Shown here: in pieces, positions 1 to 5,560 of the stretch
How the letters are laid out: each line of letters starts with the position of its first letter
How positions within the stretch are numbered: the first letter of the stretch is position 1
Source of the DNA: Thermoplasmata archaeon
Lineage (GTDB): Archaea; Thermoplasmatota; Thermoplasmata; SG8-5; JAGLSY01
Direction: 5' to 3'
DNA length: 7,897 nt
Assembly: GCA_023137005.1 (NCBI GenBank)
Contig: JAGLQE010000108.1
Span: 1-7,897, forward strand
Notes under the pieces: generated by a model
Databases searched by the model: none
The model's input: only the letters and a program-made list of their open reading frames with translations
Told to the model about the DNA's origin: nothing
Position numbers and translations under genes: made by a program

Positions 1-129
1 CCCCTTCCTAAATAACACTATTACGTCCACATTCTTTTGTTTCAAATGCGACACAAGATTCTTTGTGTATTCTCGAACACCGCCCCCGTCAGACCCGATC
101 CAGTAATTTGTTATTATTGCTAATTTCAT
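1..129 (-). CDS. Glycosyltransferase family 4 protein, N-terminal fragment (cut by left window edge)
   Basis: Read on the minus strand, an ATG at 129 opens a frame that stays open for 43 codons to base 1. The peptide begins MKLAIITNYW and continues with a glycine-rich stretch, GGGVREYTKNL (residues 15-25). A short beta strand followed by GG-V-EY/H-xxxL is the typical opening of the N-terminal Rossmann domain of GT4 glycosyltransferases, where the glycine loop lies near the acceptor and donor cleft. The catalytic C-terminal half is outside the window, so donor sugar and linkage cannot be judged. The gene is divergent from the GT4 gene starting at 231. Upstream of the ATG there is no convincing Shine-Dalgarno sequence, but a strong TATA-like stretch lies 20-31 bases away, so the message may be leaderless. 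The family call is fairly safe even on this short piece; the specific function is unknown. Confidence 0.8.
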   Translation of the reverse strand, partial: MKLAIITNYWIGSDGGGVREYTKNLVSHLKQKNVDVIVLFRKG

Positions 130-148
130 TACTGTTCCCAATGTTTCG

Positions 149-160
149 TATATATATTAA
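149..160 (-). promoter_or_regulatory. TATA-box-like promoter element for the leftward glycosyltransferase gene
   Basis: Read on the minus strand, bases 160 to 149 give TTAATATATATA, a good archaeal TATA-box candidate. Its centre is about 25-27 bases from the ATG at 129, so the predicted transcription start falls at or within a few bases of that codon. This predicts a leaderless mRNA. The call rests on position and composition only. Confidence 0.5.
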
Positions 161-181
161 AGATTTCATCATCTCATAATC

Positions 182-189
182 TATAAATA
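182..189 (+). promoter_or_regulatory. TATA-box-like promoter element for the rightward glycosyltransferase gene at 231
   Basis: TATAAATA at 182-189 fits an archaeal TATA box. With the usual spacing of about 25 bases, transcription would start near 208-212 and give a leader of roughly 20 bases before the ATG at 231. It is divergent from the element at 149-160 in the same 101-base intergenic region. Confidence 0.5.
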
Positions 190-207
190 CTCTATTCATT
201 ATTAATT

Positions 208-220
208 CTCCATTCTGGAG
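208..220 (+). promoter_or_regulatory. Small inverted repeat that includes the ribosome-binding site of the gene at 231
   Basis: Bases 208-212 (CTCCA) and 216-220 (TGGAG) are perfect reverse complements separated by the three bases TTC. The right arm is also the best Shine-Dalgarno candidate for the ATG at 231, ten bases upstream of it. If the transcript includes both arms, the hairpin would cover the ribosome-binding site. The predicted transcription start (about 208-212) falls on the left arm, so the hairpin may be incomplete in the real mRNA. A 5-bp stem can also arise by chance. Confidence 0.35.
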
Positions 221-230
221 CAAATGAAAT

Positions 231-1382
231 ATGAAAATAATTCATTATAATGATAGATTCAAACCGTTATTAGGAGGGGTGGAGACTCATATTGAGAGCC
301 TTGTTAAAATACCTAATATCGATTTTGAAATATTGACAAATGCAGTTCCAGATATACCTCTAAATGAGAAGCTTTCATCACATGTGTCAATAAACAGAGT
401 AAGACCCAATGATAGGGCTAATACCCCATTCGAAAACAAAATGGTTAGCAAAATCACCTTTCCATACAGAGTTATGGCAGAGAAGGCCAGAAACAAAAAG
501 AAATTAAAGTATCTGGAGCAAGCAGAATATGATGTATTGCATGTACATGGGCCAGCCCTATCAATGACACTACAGAGAGTTGATAGGCGGTCTGAGAAAG
601 TTCATTATATGAAGAAATTAGATTTCAAATCCATTGAAAGGCCGAAGGTGTTAACCATGCATGGATTATTCTCTCCATTCACATCCAATCCTTTTGCAGA
701 GGAGTATGAGAAATTATTGATAGGAATGTTTGATCATATAATCTGCGTTGATGAATTCATTCTAAACAAAGTCATATCTTATGGACGAAATGATGCTGTG
801 CTGATTCCAAATTCCATTGATACTGAAAAATTCAAATATTCTCCACACAAAGAAAATAAAACATTAAAGGTAGGTTTTGTAGGAAGGATAGGAGATGAAA
901 TAAGTGGCATTGGTCTATTGACTGAATTAACTCAAAAAGACCTTCCCTGGCTGGATATTTCAATAGTGGGTGCTGGAACTCCAAGGGCAATTGAAAGTTT
1001 TAAGGCAAATATAAAAAATAATAATGTAAGATTCATTCCCAATCTTGAGCCTGAGAAAGTACCGGAATATCTATCAAATATCGATATACTCATCAATCCA
1101 GTAATGACTGGAGCAATTACACGTGTTACATTGGAATCCATGGCCTGTGGCAGACCTGTAATAATGATCGGAAAAGATAAGAAAGGGCCTATAATCCATA
1201 ATGAAACAGGTTATCTCATTGATCAAAATATTGAAACACTGGTAGAGCTATTGAAAGGGCTTAATGATAATAAAGAAGCAATCATAAACACTGGGAAAAA
1301 AGCCAGAGAAATAATCGAGAATGAATACAGCATTGATGTGATTTTACCAAAGATTTCAAAAATATATGAAGACCTCATATAA
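231..1382 (+). CDS. Glycosyltransferase family 4 (GT-B) protein
   Basis: This 383-residue protein has the length and two-domain layout of GT4 retaining glycosyltransferases. The N-terminal domain opens with a strand and the motif LLGGVETHIESL (residues 13-24), and carries DVLHVHGP (101-108) and LTMHG (141-145). The hinge LIPNSID is at 191-197, and the C-terminal donor-binding domain starts at VGFVGRI (214-220). It ends in TRVTLESMACGRPVIM (297-312), the usual nucleotide-sugar binding segment. In the common E-x7-E motif the second Glu is present (E302), but the first position is Gly294, so the donor site is atypical. There is no signal peptide or membrane segment; it probably acts on the cytoplasmic face of the membrane on a lipid-linked glycan. 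The ATG at 231 is chosen because TGGAG lies 10 bases upstream and the start aligns with family N-termini; an ATG at 224 is out of frame and stops quickly. The stop is 2 bases from that of the convergent gene. Donor and acceptor are unknown. Confidence 0.88.
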   Translation: MKIIHYNDRFKPLLGGVETHIESLVKIPNIDFEILTNAVPDIPLNEKLSSHVSINRVRPNDRANTPFENKMVSKITFPYRVMAEKARNKKKLKYLEQAEYDVLHVHGPALSMTLQRVDRRSEKVHYMKKLDFKSIERPKVLTMHGLFSPFTSNPFAEEYEKLLIGMFDHIICVDEFILNKVISYGRNDAVLIPNSIDTEKFKYSPHKENKTLKVGFVGRIGDEISGIGLLTELTQKDLPWLDISIVGAGTPRAIESFKANIKNNNVRFIPNLEPEKVPEYLSNIDILINPVMTGAITRVTLESMACGRPVIMIGKDKKGPIIHNETGYLIDQNIETLVELLKGLNDNKEAIINTGKKAREIIENEYSIDVILPKISKIYEDLI

Positions 1383-1384
1383 TA

Positions 1385-2593
1385 TCAATTAGATTCTGAC
1401 ATTAATTTTACATATAATTTTTCAATAGTGTTAGAATAATCATCAATATCAAAGTTAGCTGTGGCAATACTTCTCCCTGCTTCACCGAACTTTCTGAGCC
1501 TTTCTTCATCATGGTATAGGGCTGTGATCTTATCTGCCAGATCCTCTGCATTACCTGGTTCGAAGAGCAGCCCCGTCTTCTCATGCTGAACTATCTCTGG
1601 AAGGGCTCCAACATTTGATGCAATAACAGCTTTCTTTCTTACCATGGCTTCCGTGGCTACCAGACCAAATATCTCTGGCCAAATGGAAGGTACAACAACG
1701 AGCCTGGCAGACTGGAACATTTCTTCAAATTCTTTTTCAGACAATCTACCAGTGAATTTGACAATATCTTTCACACCCAGGTCATTAGCCAGATTCTTGA
1801 GATTCGCTATTTCAGGGCCATCTCCCATAAAGATCAATTGAGCCTCAGGTATAGCTTTCCTGACTTCAGGCATTGCTCTGATAAGAGAGTGCGTGCCCTT
1901 TCTCCTGTCAAGATATCCAATAAAAAGAATATGTTCACCAAGATCGTTATCATTATCCGGATCAATGATCTCAACACCATTGTAGACAGTCTGTATCTTA
2001 TTTTTATCAATTCCAAATTCTATCAATCTCTTTTTTGCATAATCACTTGTTGGTAAGGCAATGTCCATTGAGTGAAACTTCCGAGTGGTCCTATGTCTGA
2101 ATAAAAATATCGACCTAATTCTAGAAGATTTAAAACAGGTGGAATTACAGCTCGCAGGGTCTGTGCATACCTTACCATCATCAGTAAGGAATGTTTGTTT
2201 TGGACATGCAAACCAATAGTCATGAGGAGTCCACATCAATTTTTTTCTTTGGGACCTAGCAGCAGCCATAGCGTAGAACAATAAAGAATAGGAATGAACA
2301 TTATGAAAATGAATTATGTCAAATTCTTTGAATATTTTTTTAAATCTGAACAGTTGCATTATGTTGAGCATTGAAAATATAGACCGTGTAGAATTGCCAT
2401 ATACGGATGGTAGATCCTTGGCCTTTGGTATTTTAATGATCTTAACATTATTGAAACCATCACTATCCTCACATGTCAATATGGAAACCTTGTGGCCTGC
2501 TTTGCTTAAATGGCCTGCCAATAAATAGACCATCTTCTCTGCGCCACCTAACTTTTTAAGGTCAAATTCTGTTGCAATCTGTAGGATCTTCAT
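1385..2593 (-). CDS. Glycosyltransferase family 4 (GT-B) protein with a four-cysteine insert
   Basis: Starting at the ATG at 2593 this encodes 402 residues. GT4 hallmarks appear in order: KKLGGAEKMVYLLAGHL (13-29), FDIIHFHNVHSY (91-102), TPHDYW (122-127), the hinge VYNGVE (203-208), the C-terminal domain start ILFIGYLDRRKG (222-233), and a complete E-x7-E motif in PEIFGLVATEAM (E307 and E315). Between the two domains four cysteines, C130, C143, C149 and C153, follow HDYW closely. From memory this pattern occurs in a subset of GT4 enzymes, where it may bind metal or stabilise the acceptor loop. The frame also contains TTG at 2605 and GTG at 2602, but GGTGA at 2603-2599 is a good ribosome-binding site five bases before ATG 2593, and MKILQIATEF is the normal GT4 start. 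It is convergent with the preceding gene and divergent from the next. Its exact sugar specificity cannot be read. Confidence 0.9.
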   Translation of the reverse strand: MKILQIATEFDLKKLGGAEKMVYLLAGHLSKAGHKVSILTCEDSDGFNNVKIIKIPKAKDLPSVYGNSTRSIFSMLNIMQLFRFKKIFKEFDIIHFHNVHSYSLLFYAMAAARSQRKKLMWTPHDYWFACPKQTFLTDDGKVCTDPASCNSTCFKSSRIRSIFLFRHRTTRKFHSMDIALPTSDYAKKRLIEFGIDKNKIQTVYNGVEIIDPDNDNDLGEHILFIGYLDRRKGTHSLIRAMPEVRKAIPEAQLIFMGDGPEIANLKNLANDLGVKDIVKFTGRLSEKEFEEMFQSARLVVVPSIWPEIFGLVATEAMVRKKAVIASNVGALPEIVQHEKTGLLFEPGNAEDLADKITALYHDEERLRKFGEAGRSIATANFDIDDYSNTIEKLYVKLMSESN

Positions 2594-2598
2594 GTATT

Positions 2599-2603
2599 TC
2601 ACC
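2599..2603 (-). promoter_or_regulatory. Ribosome-binding site that decides the ATG start at 2593
   Basis: On the minus strand bases 2603-2599 read GGTGA, complementary to the 3' end of archaeal 16S rRNA. It sits five bases before ATG 2593 and overlaps the upstream TTG and GTG codons of the same frame, which makes those unlikely starts. Confidence 0.6.
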
Positions 2604-2622
2604 AACGGTATTGATGTTCAGA

Positions 2623-2630
2623 ATATATAA
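2623..2630 (-). promoter_or_regulatory. TATA-box-like promoter element for the minus-strand glycosyltransferase
   Basis: On the minus strand bases 2630-2623 read TTATATAT. The centre is about 33 bases before ATG 2593, predicting a start near 2600 and a leader of under ten bases that would just include the GGTGA site if initiation is a few bases upstream. Confidence 0.45.
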
Positions 2631-2650
2631 CTTACATTGTCAAGGGATGT

Positions 2651-2657
2651 TTTATAT
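2651..2657 (+). promoter_or_regulatory. TATA-box-like promoter element for the plus-strand glycosyltransferase at 2681
   Basis: TTTATAT at 2651-2657, preceded by further T residues, is centred about 26-27 bases before ATG 2681. The predicted transcription start is therefore at or next to the start codon, suggesting a leaderless message. The only ribosome-binding-like sequence, GAGAG at 2671-2675, is weak. Confidence 0.45.
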
Positions 2658-2680
2658 CCAAAAAAGCATTGAGAGAATCA

Positions 2681-3799
2681 ATGAAAGTAGGATATGACTC
2701 AAATTCATCTCAGAATATCCAGGGTACTGGAACTTATGCATCCAATTTAATCAATAATATGAAGATCATTGATCCAGAACTTGACCTGATCGGGCTTGAT
2801 TATCAGGAATTCTATGACAGCATGGGACTGAAAGATAGGATAAAGAAGCTGATCATGAGAAAGAAGGCAAAGGCCTCAGGTGATCCGTATTGGGAATGGA
2901 ATAAGGTTCCTGAAATCGGTAAAGAGAAAGGTATTGAGATCTATCATTCAATGGGAGGTTGTGTGCCTCGATCAGCAGAATTTAAAACAATTCAAACCAT
3001 CCTTGACCTGGCTTACTATTATTATCCTGATTATTTGACCCCTCCAACTATTAACTTTTTCAAAAAATGGTATAAAGAATCAGCCCAATCAGCTGATGTC
3101 CTAATAGCCATATCTGAAAGTACAAAGAAGGATATTATCAAATATTGGGATATACCTGAAGAAAAGATTCATGTGATACACCTTGGCGTTTCTGATAAAT
3201 ATTTTGAAAAAAAACCAGAAGATGAAATCATACAAACTAAGAAAAAATACTTGATCCCAGGAAACTATTTTCTGTTTGTTGGAGAGCTAAATTACAGGAA
3301 GAATATACATACATTGATCAAAGGTTTTAAGATATTTCAAAAGGAAAATAAAGGATGTAAACTAGTACTGGCTGGTCGGCTTCAAGAAGGAACTTATGGA
3401 AATACAATAAACACTCTTATCAAAAATAATGGTCTTGAGAATGACATCTTATTCCCCGGCAGGGTTACTATGGACGAGCTTTTCTGCCTCTATCAAGGGG
3501 CAACAGCATTTGTGTTCCCGAGCCTTTACGAAGGCTTTGGCTTACCTGTCTTGGAGGCCATGGCAAGTGAAACTCCAGTTATTTCCTCCAATACAAGCTC
3601 GATACCAGAGGTTGCCGGAGATGCAGCTATACTTGTGGATCCACTTGATGAGAAAGCAATTGCAGAGGCAATGCTAAAAATACATGATGACCCCAATCTC
3701 TCAAATTCATTGATACAAAAAGGCAGGGCAAGAGCAGAGCGATTTACATGGAAGAAAACTGCAGAAAAAACACTAGAGCTGTACAAGAAAACCATTTAA
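2681..3799 (+). CDS. Glycosyltransferase family 4 protein, mannosyltransferase-like
   Basis: This encodes 372 residues from ATG 2681. The frame is open 12 bases further to a TTG at 2669, but MKVGYDSN is the natural family start. GT4 features in order are QGTGTYASNLI (14-24, the acceptor-side glycine loop), ILDLAYYYYPDY (107-118), SADVLIAISESTKKDI (137-152), the hinge VIHLGV (165-170), the C-terminal domain start YFLFVGELNYRKN (196-208), and a textbook E-x7-E segment YEGFGLPVLEAM (283-294; E284 and E292) followed by SSIPEVAGDAA. This pattern, with G-GTY near the N-terminus and LG-V in the hinge, resembles the mannosyltransferase-B-like branch of GT4, but the donor is an inference. There is no membrane segment. 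A 56-base gap separates it from the next gene on the same strand, so it may be read together with the sugar-nucleotide genes downstream. All expected active-site residues appear intact. Confidence 0.9.
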   Translation: MKVGYDSNSSQNIQGTGTYASNLINNMKIIDPELDLIGLDYQEFYDSMGLKDRIKKLIMRKKAKASGDPYWEWNKVPEIGKEKGIEIYHSMGGCVPRSAEFKTIQTILDLAYYYYPDYLTPPTINFFKKWYKESAQSADVLIAISESTKKDIIKYWDIPEEKIHVIHLGVSDKYFEKKPEDEIIQTKKKYLIPGNYFLFVGELNYRKNIHTLIKGFKIFQKENKGCKLVLAGRLQEGTYGNTINTLIKNNGLENDILFPGRVTMDELFCLYQGATAFVFPSLYEGFGLPVLEAMASETPVISSNTSSIPEVAGDAAILVDPLDEKAIAEAMLKIHDDPNLSNSLIQKGRARAERFTWKKTAEKTLELYKKTI

Positions 3800-3846
3800 C
3801 CAATTTAATAGAAAGATACAATAATTATTATAAGATACTAGACCAT

Positions 3847-3852
3847 GGTGAT
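3847..3852 (+). promoter_or_regulatory. Ribosome-binding site that decides the ATG start at 3856
   Basis: GGTGAT at 3847-3852 lies three bases before ATG 3856. This extended site matches the end of archaeal 16S rRNA and supports this start over the in-frame ATG at 3748, which lies inside the preceding gene and adds residues unlike any SDR N-terminus. Confidence 0.6.
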
Positions 3853-3855
3853 AGT

Positions 3856-4845
3856 ATGGATTATAAGAACAAATCAGTCCTGATAACTGGTGCCGGCGGA
3901 TTTATAGGAAGCCATTTGACCGAGCGATTGGTCAATATGGGAGCTGAAGTAACTGCTTTTGTCAGATACAATTCCAGAAATGATTTTGGCTTGATCGAGC
4001 TGTTGGACGAAGAGACATTATCTAAGATCAATATTGTTCCAGGCGACCTTAAAGATTCGGAAGCCATTATGAAGGCTGCTAAAGGAAAGGATATTATTTT
4101 CCATCTAGGGGCCATGATCGCCATTCCTTACTCGTACATACATCCGAGAGAGACCATAGACACGAATGTTCAAGGTACACTTAATGTACTCACAGCTGCA
4201 AAAGAGCTGGATATCGAAAAGATCGTTCATACTTCAACCAGCGAGGTCTATGGAACTGCACAATACGTTCCGATCGATGAAAAACACCCACTAAATCCAC
4301 AATCACCATACGCGGCAAGCAAGGTCTCTGCAGACCATCTGGCCATGAGCTATCATCATTCTTTCGACCTGCCAGTTGCTACGATCCGACCTTTCAATAC
4401 CTATGGCCCAAGGCAATCAGCAAGGGCAATAATCCCAACAATAATCTCACAAGCATTGTCCAGCGATACCATTAACCTTGGAGCCTTGGACCCTACAAGA
4501 GATCTGACATATGTTGCAGACACTGTAGATGGTTTCATCAAGGTCGCCTCATCAGAGAAGAGCATTGGAGAAGTAATTAACATCGGCTCGAATTTTGATA
4601 TATCCATTGGAGACCTGGCAAAGAAGATCGCCCAGATAATTGGCAAAGATGTGGAGATCAAGCTTGATGAAAAGAGAATTCGACCAAAATCAAGCGAGGT
4701 TGAGCGCCTGAGAGCCAGCAATGATAAGGCCAAATCACTATTATCCTGGGAGCCAGAGCATTCTCTCGATGATGGGCTGAAAAAGACAATAGACTGGATG
4801 TCATCCCATTTAGACCTGTATAAGCAAAATATGTATGTTGTGTGA
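3856..4845 (+). CDS. LegB-like NAD-dependent sugar-nucleotide 4,6-dehydratase (extended SDR)
   Basis: This 329-residue protein is an extended short-chain dehydrogenase/reductase. The NAD-binding motif TGAGGFIG is at 11-18, DTNVQGTLNVL at 102-112, and the catalytic YxxxK is Y152/K156 in PYAASK. STSEVYG (127-133) puts Glu130 where 4,6-dehydratases carry their catalytic acid, which separates it from plain epimerases. The segments VPIDEKHPL (138-146) and RPFNTYGPRQSARAIIP (178-194) closely recall LegB, which in the legionaminic acid pathway converts GDP-N-acetylglucosamine to a 4-keto-6-deoxy sugar; that resemblance is from memory. The enzyme is cytoplasmic. The next gene, a nucleotidyltransferase, could supply its NDP-sugar. 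The aminotransferase and NeuB-like synthase of a full legionaminic pathway are not in the window, so the true product may be another 6-deoxy sugar. Base composition is clearly richer in G+C than the last gene: 29 of 60 bases at 4381-4440 are G or C. Confidence 0.85.
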   Translation: MDYKNKSVLITGAGGFIGSHLTERLVNMGAEVTAFVRYNSRNDFGLIELLDEETLSKINIVPGDLKDSEAIMKAAKGKDIIFHLGAMIAIPYSYIHPRETIDTNVQGTLNVLTAAKELDIEKIVHTSTSEVYGTAQYVPIDEKHPLNPQSPYAASKVSADHLAMSYHHSFDLPVATIRPFNTYGPRQSARAIIPTIISQALSSDTINLGALDPTRDLTYVADTVDGFIKVASSEKSIGEVINIGSNFDISIGDLAKKIAQIIGKDVEIKLDEKRIRPKSSEVERLRASNDKAKSLLSWEPEHSLDDGLKKTIDWMSSHLDLYKQNMYVV

Positions 4846-4849
4846 TATG

Positions 4850-5560
4850 ATGAAAGTTGTAATTCTTGCAGGTGGGAAAGGAAGGCGGTTGAAGCCATAC
4901 ACTGTCACTCTTCCAAAGCCACTAGTCCCAGTTGGTGATAAACCGATCATGGAGATCGTCATAAGACAACTTGCCAAGCAGGGAATTAAAGACATGATCA
5001 TATCTGTTGGACATCTGGCAGACCTGATCGAAGCCTACTTTGCCAATGGTGAGAAACTCGGTGTTTCTATCAAATACGCAAAGGAAACAGAGCCTCTGGG
5101 CACGGCTGGCCCTCTGAATCTCGTAAAAGATGATTTGAATGAAACTTTCATACTCATAAACGGAGACACACTGTCCAAAATAAAGTACAGTGAAGTCGTG
5201 GATTTCCACAAGAAGAATGAGGCCACTGCCACTGTCGTACTCACAAAACGCCAGCATCATGTTGATTACGGGGTCGTGGAAGCAGATGATGAGAACAATA
5301 TAGTCAACTGGATCGAGAAACCTTCCCTTGATTATGTTGTGAGCACTGGGATCTATATTTTAGAGCCAGGTGTTTTGAATTACATAAAGCCAGATACTAG
5401 AATGGATTTTCCAGATCTTATTAAAGAACTGATCAAAAATGGAGAAACCGTCAAGGCATTCTATTATGATGATTATTGGCTGGATATAGGACGACCACAT
5501 GATTATCAGAAAGCGTGTGAGGACATTGAAGATTTCCTGGGTGAAGAACTTGAGATATGA
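4850..5560 (+). CDS. Sugar-1-phosphate nucleotidyltransferase (NDP-sugar pyrophosphorylase)
   Basis: A 236-residue single-domain nucleotidyltransferase that would join a sugar 1-phosphate to an NTP and release pyrophosphate. The signature LAGGKGRRLKPYT (6-18) binds the nucleotide, and PKPLVPVGDKP (22-32) carries the conserved lysine. EPLGTAGPL (81-89), NGDTL (104-108, with the metal-binding Asp106), WIEKP (154-158), STGIYI (165-170) and DIGRPHDY (212-219) complete the fold. The PKPLVPV style is closer to mannose-1-phosphate guanylyltransferase-type enzymes than to the RmlA type, but the substrate is not readable. There is no C-terminal hexapeptide or CBS domain, so it is a minimal form. Tandem ATG codons lie at 4847 and 4850; the second is preferred because GTGAT lies three bases upstream, as for the gene before. 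It begins 4 bases after that gene's stop and ends inside the next one. Position between two SDR genes suggests it feeds a dedicated deoxysugar route. Confidence 0.9.
   Translation: MKVVILAGGKGRRLKPYTVTLPKPLVPVGDKPIMEIVIRQLAKQGIKDMIISVGHLADLIEAYFANGEKLGVSIKYAKETEPLGTAGPLNLVKDDLNETFILINGDTLSKIKYSEVVDFHKKNEATATVVLTKRQHHVDYGVVEADDENNIVNWIEKPSLDYVVSTGIYILEPGVLNYIKPDTRMDFPDLIKELIKNGETVKAFYYDDYWLDIGRPHDYQKACEDIEDFLGEELEI
5539..5544 (+). promoter_or_regulatory. Ribosome-binding site supporting a TTG start at 5550
   Basis: GGGTGA at 5539-5544 is followed by five bases and then TTG 5550, the same geometry as the GGTGA-N5-ATG arrangement of the gene at 2593. It lies inside the end of the nucleotidyltransferase gene, which fits translational coupling. 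Confidence 0.5.

Noticed and set aside
3824..3835. Internal promoter with a TATA-like stretch before the dehydratase gene
   Set aside because: The AT-rich sequence could act as a TATA box, but it would start transcription at about 3856 and remove the clear ribosome-binding site at 3847-3852. It may be chance, so it is not listed.
3748..3855. N-terminal extension of the dehydratase from ATG 3748
   Set aside because: The extension lies partly inside the preceding glycosyltransferase in another frame and its sequence is unlike SDR N-termini. GGTGAT before ATG 3856 gives a much better start.
4401..4898. A 165-codon open frame on the minus strand
   Set aside because: It lies opposite the well-supported dehydratase gene and the start of the nucleotidyltransferase gene. 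Its translation is serine- and leucine-rich without recognisable motifs, as expected of an antisense shadow.
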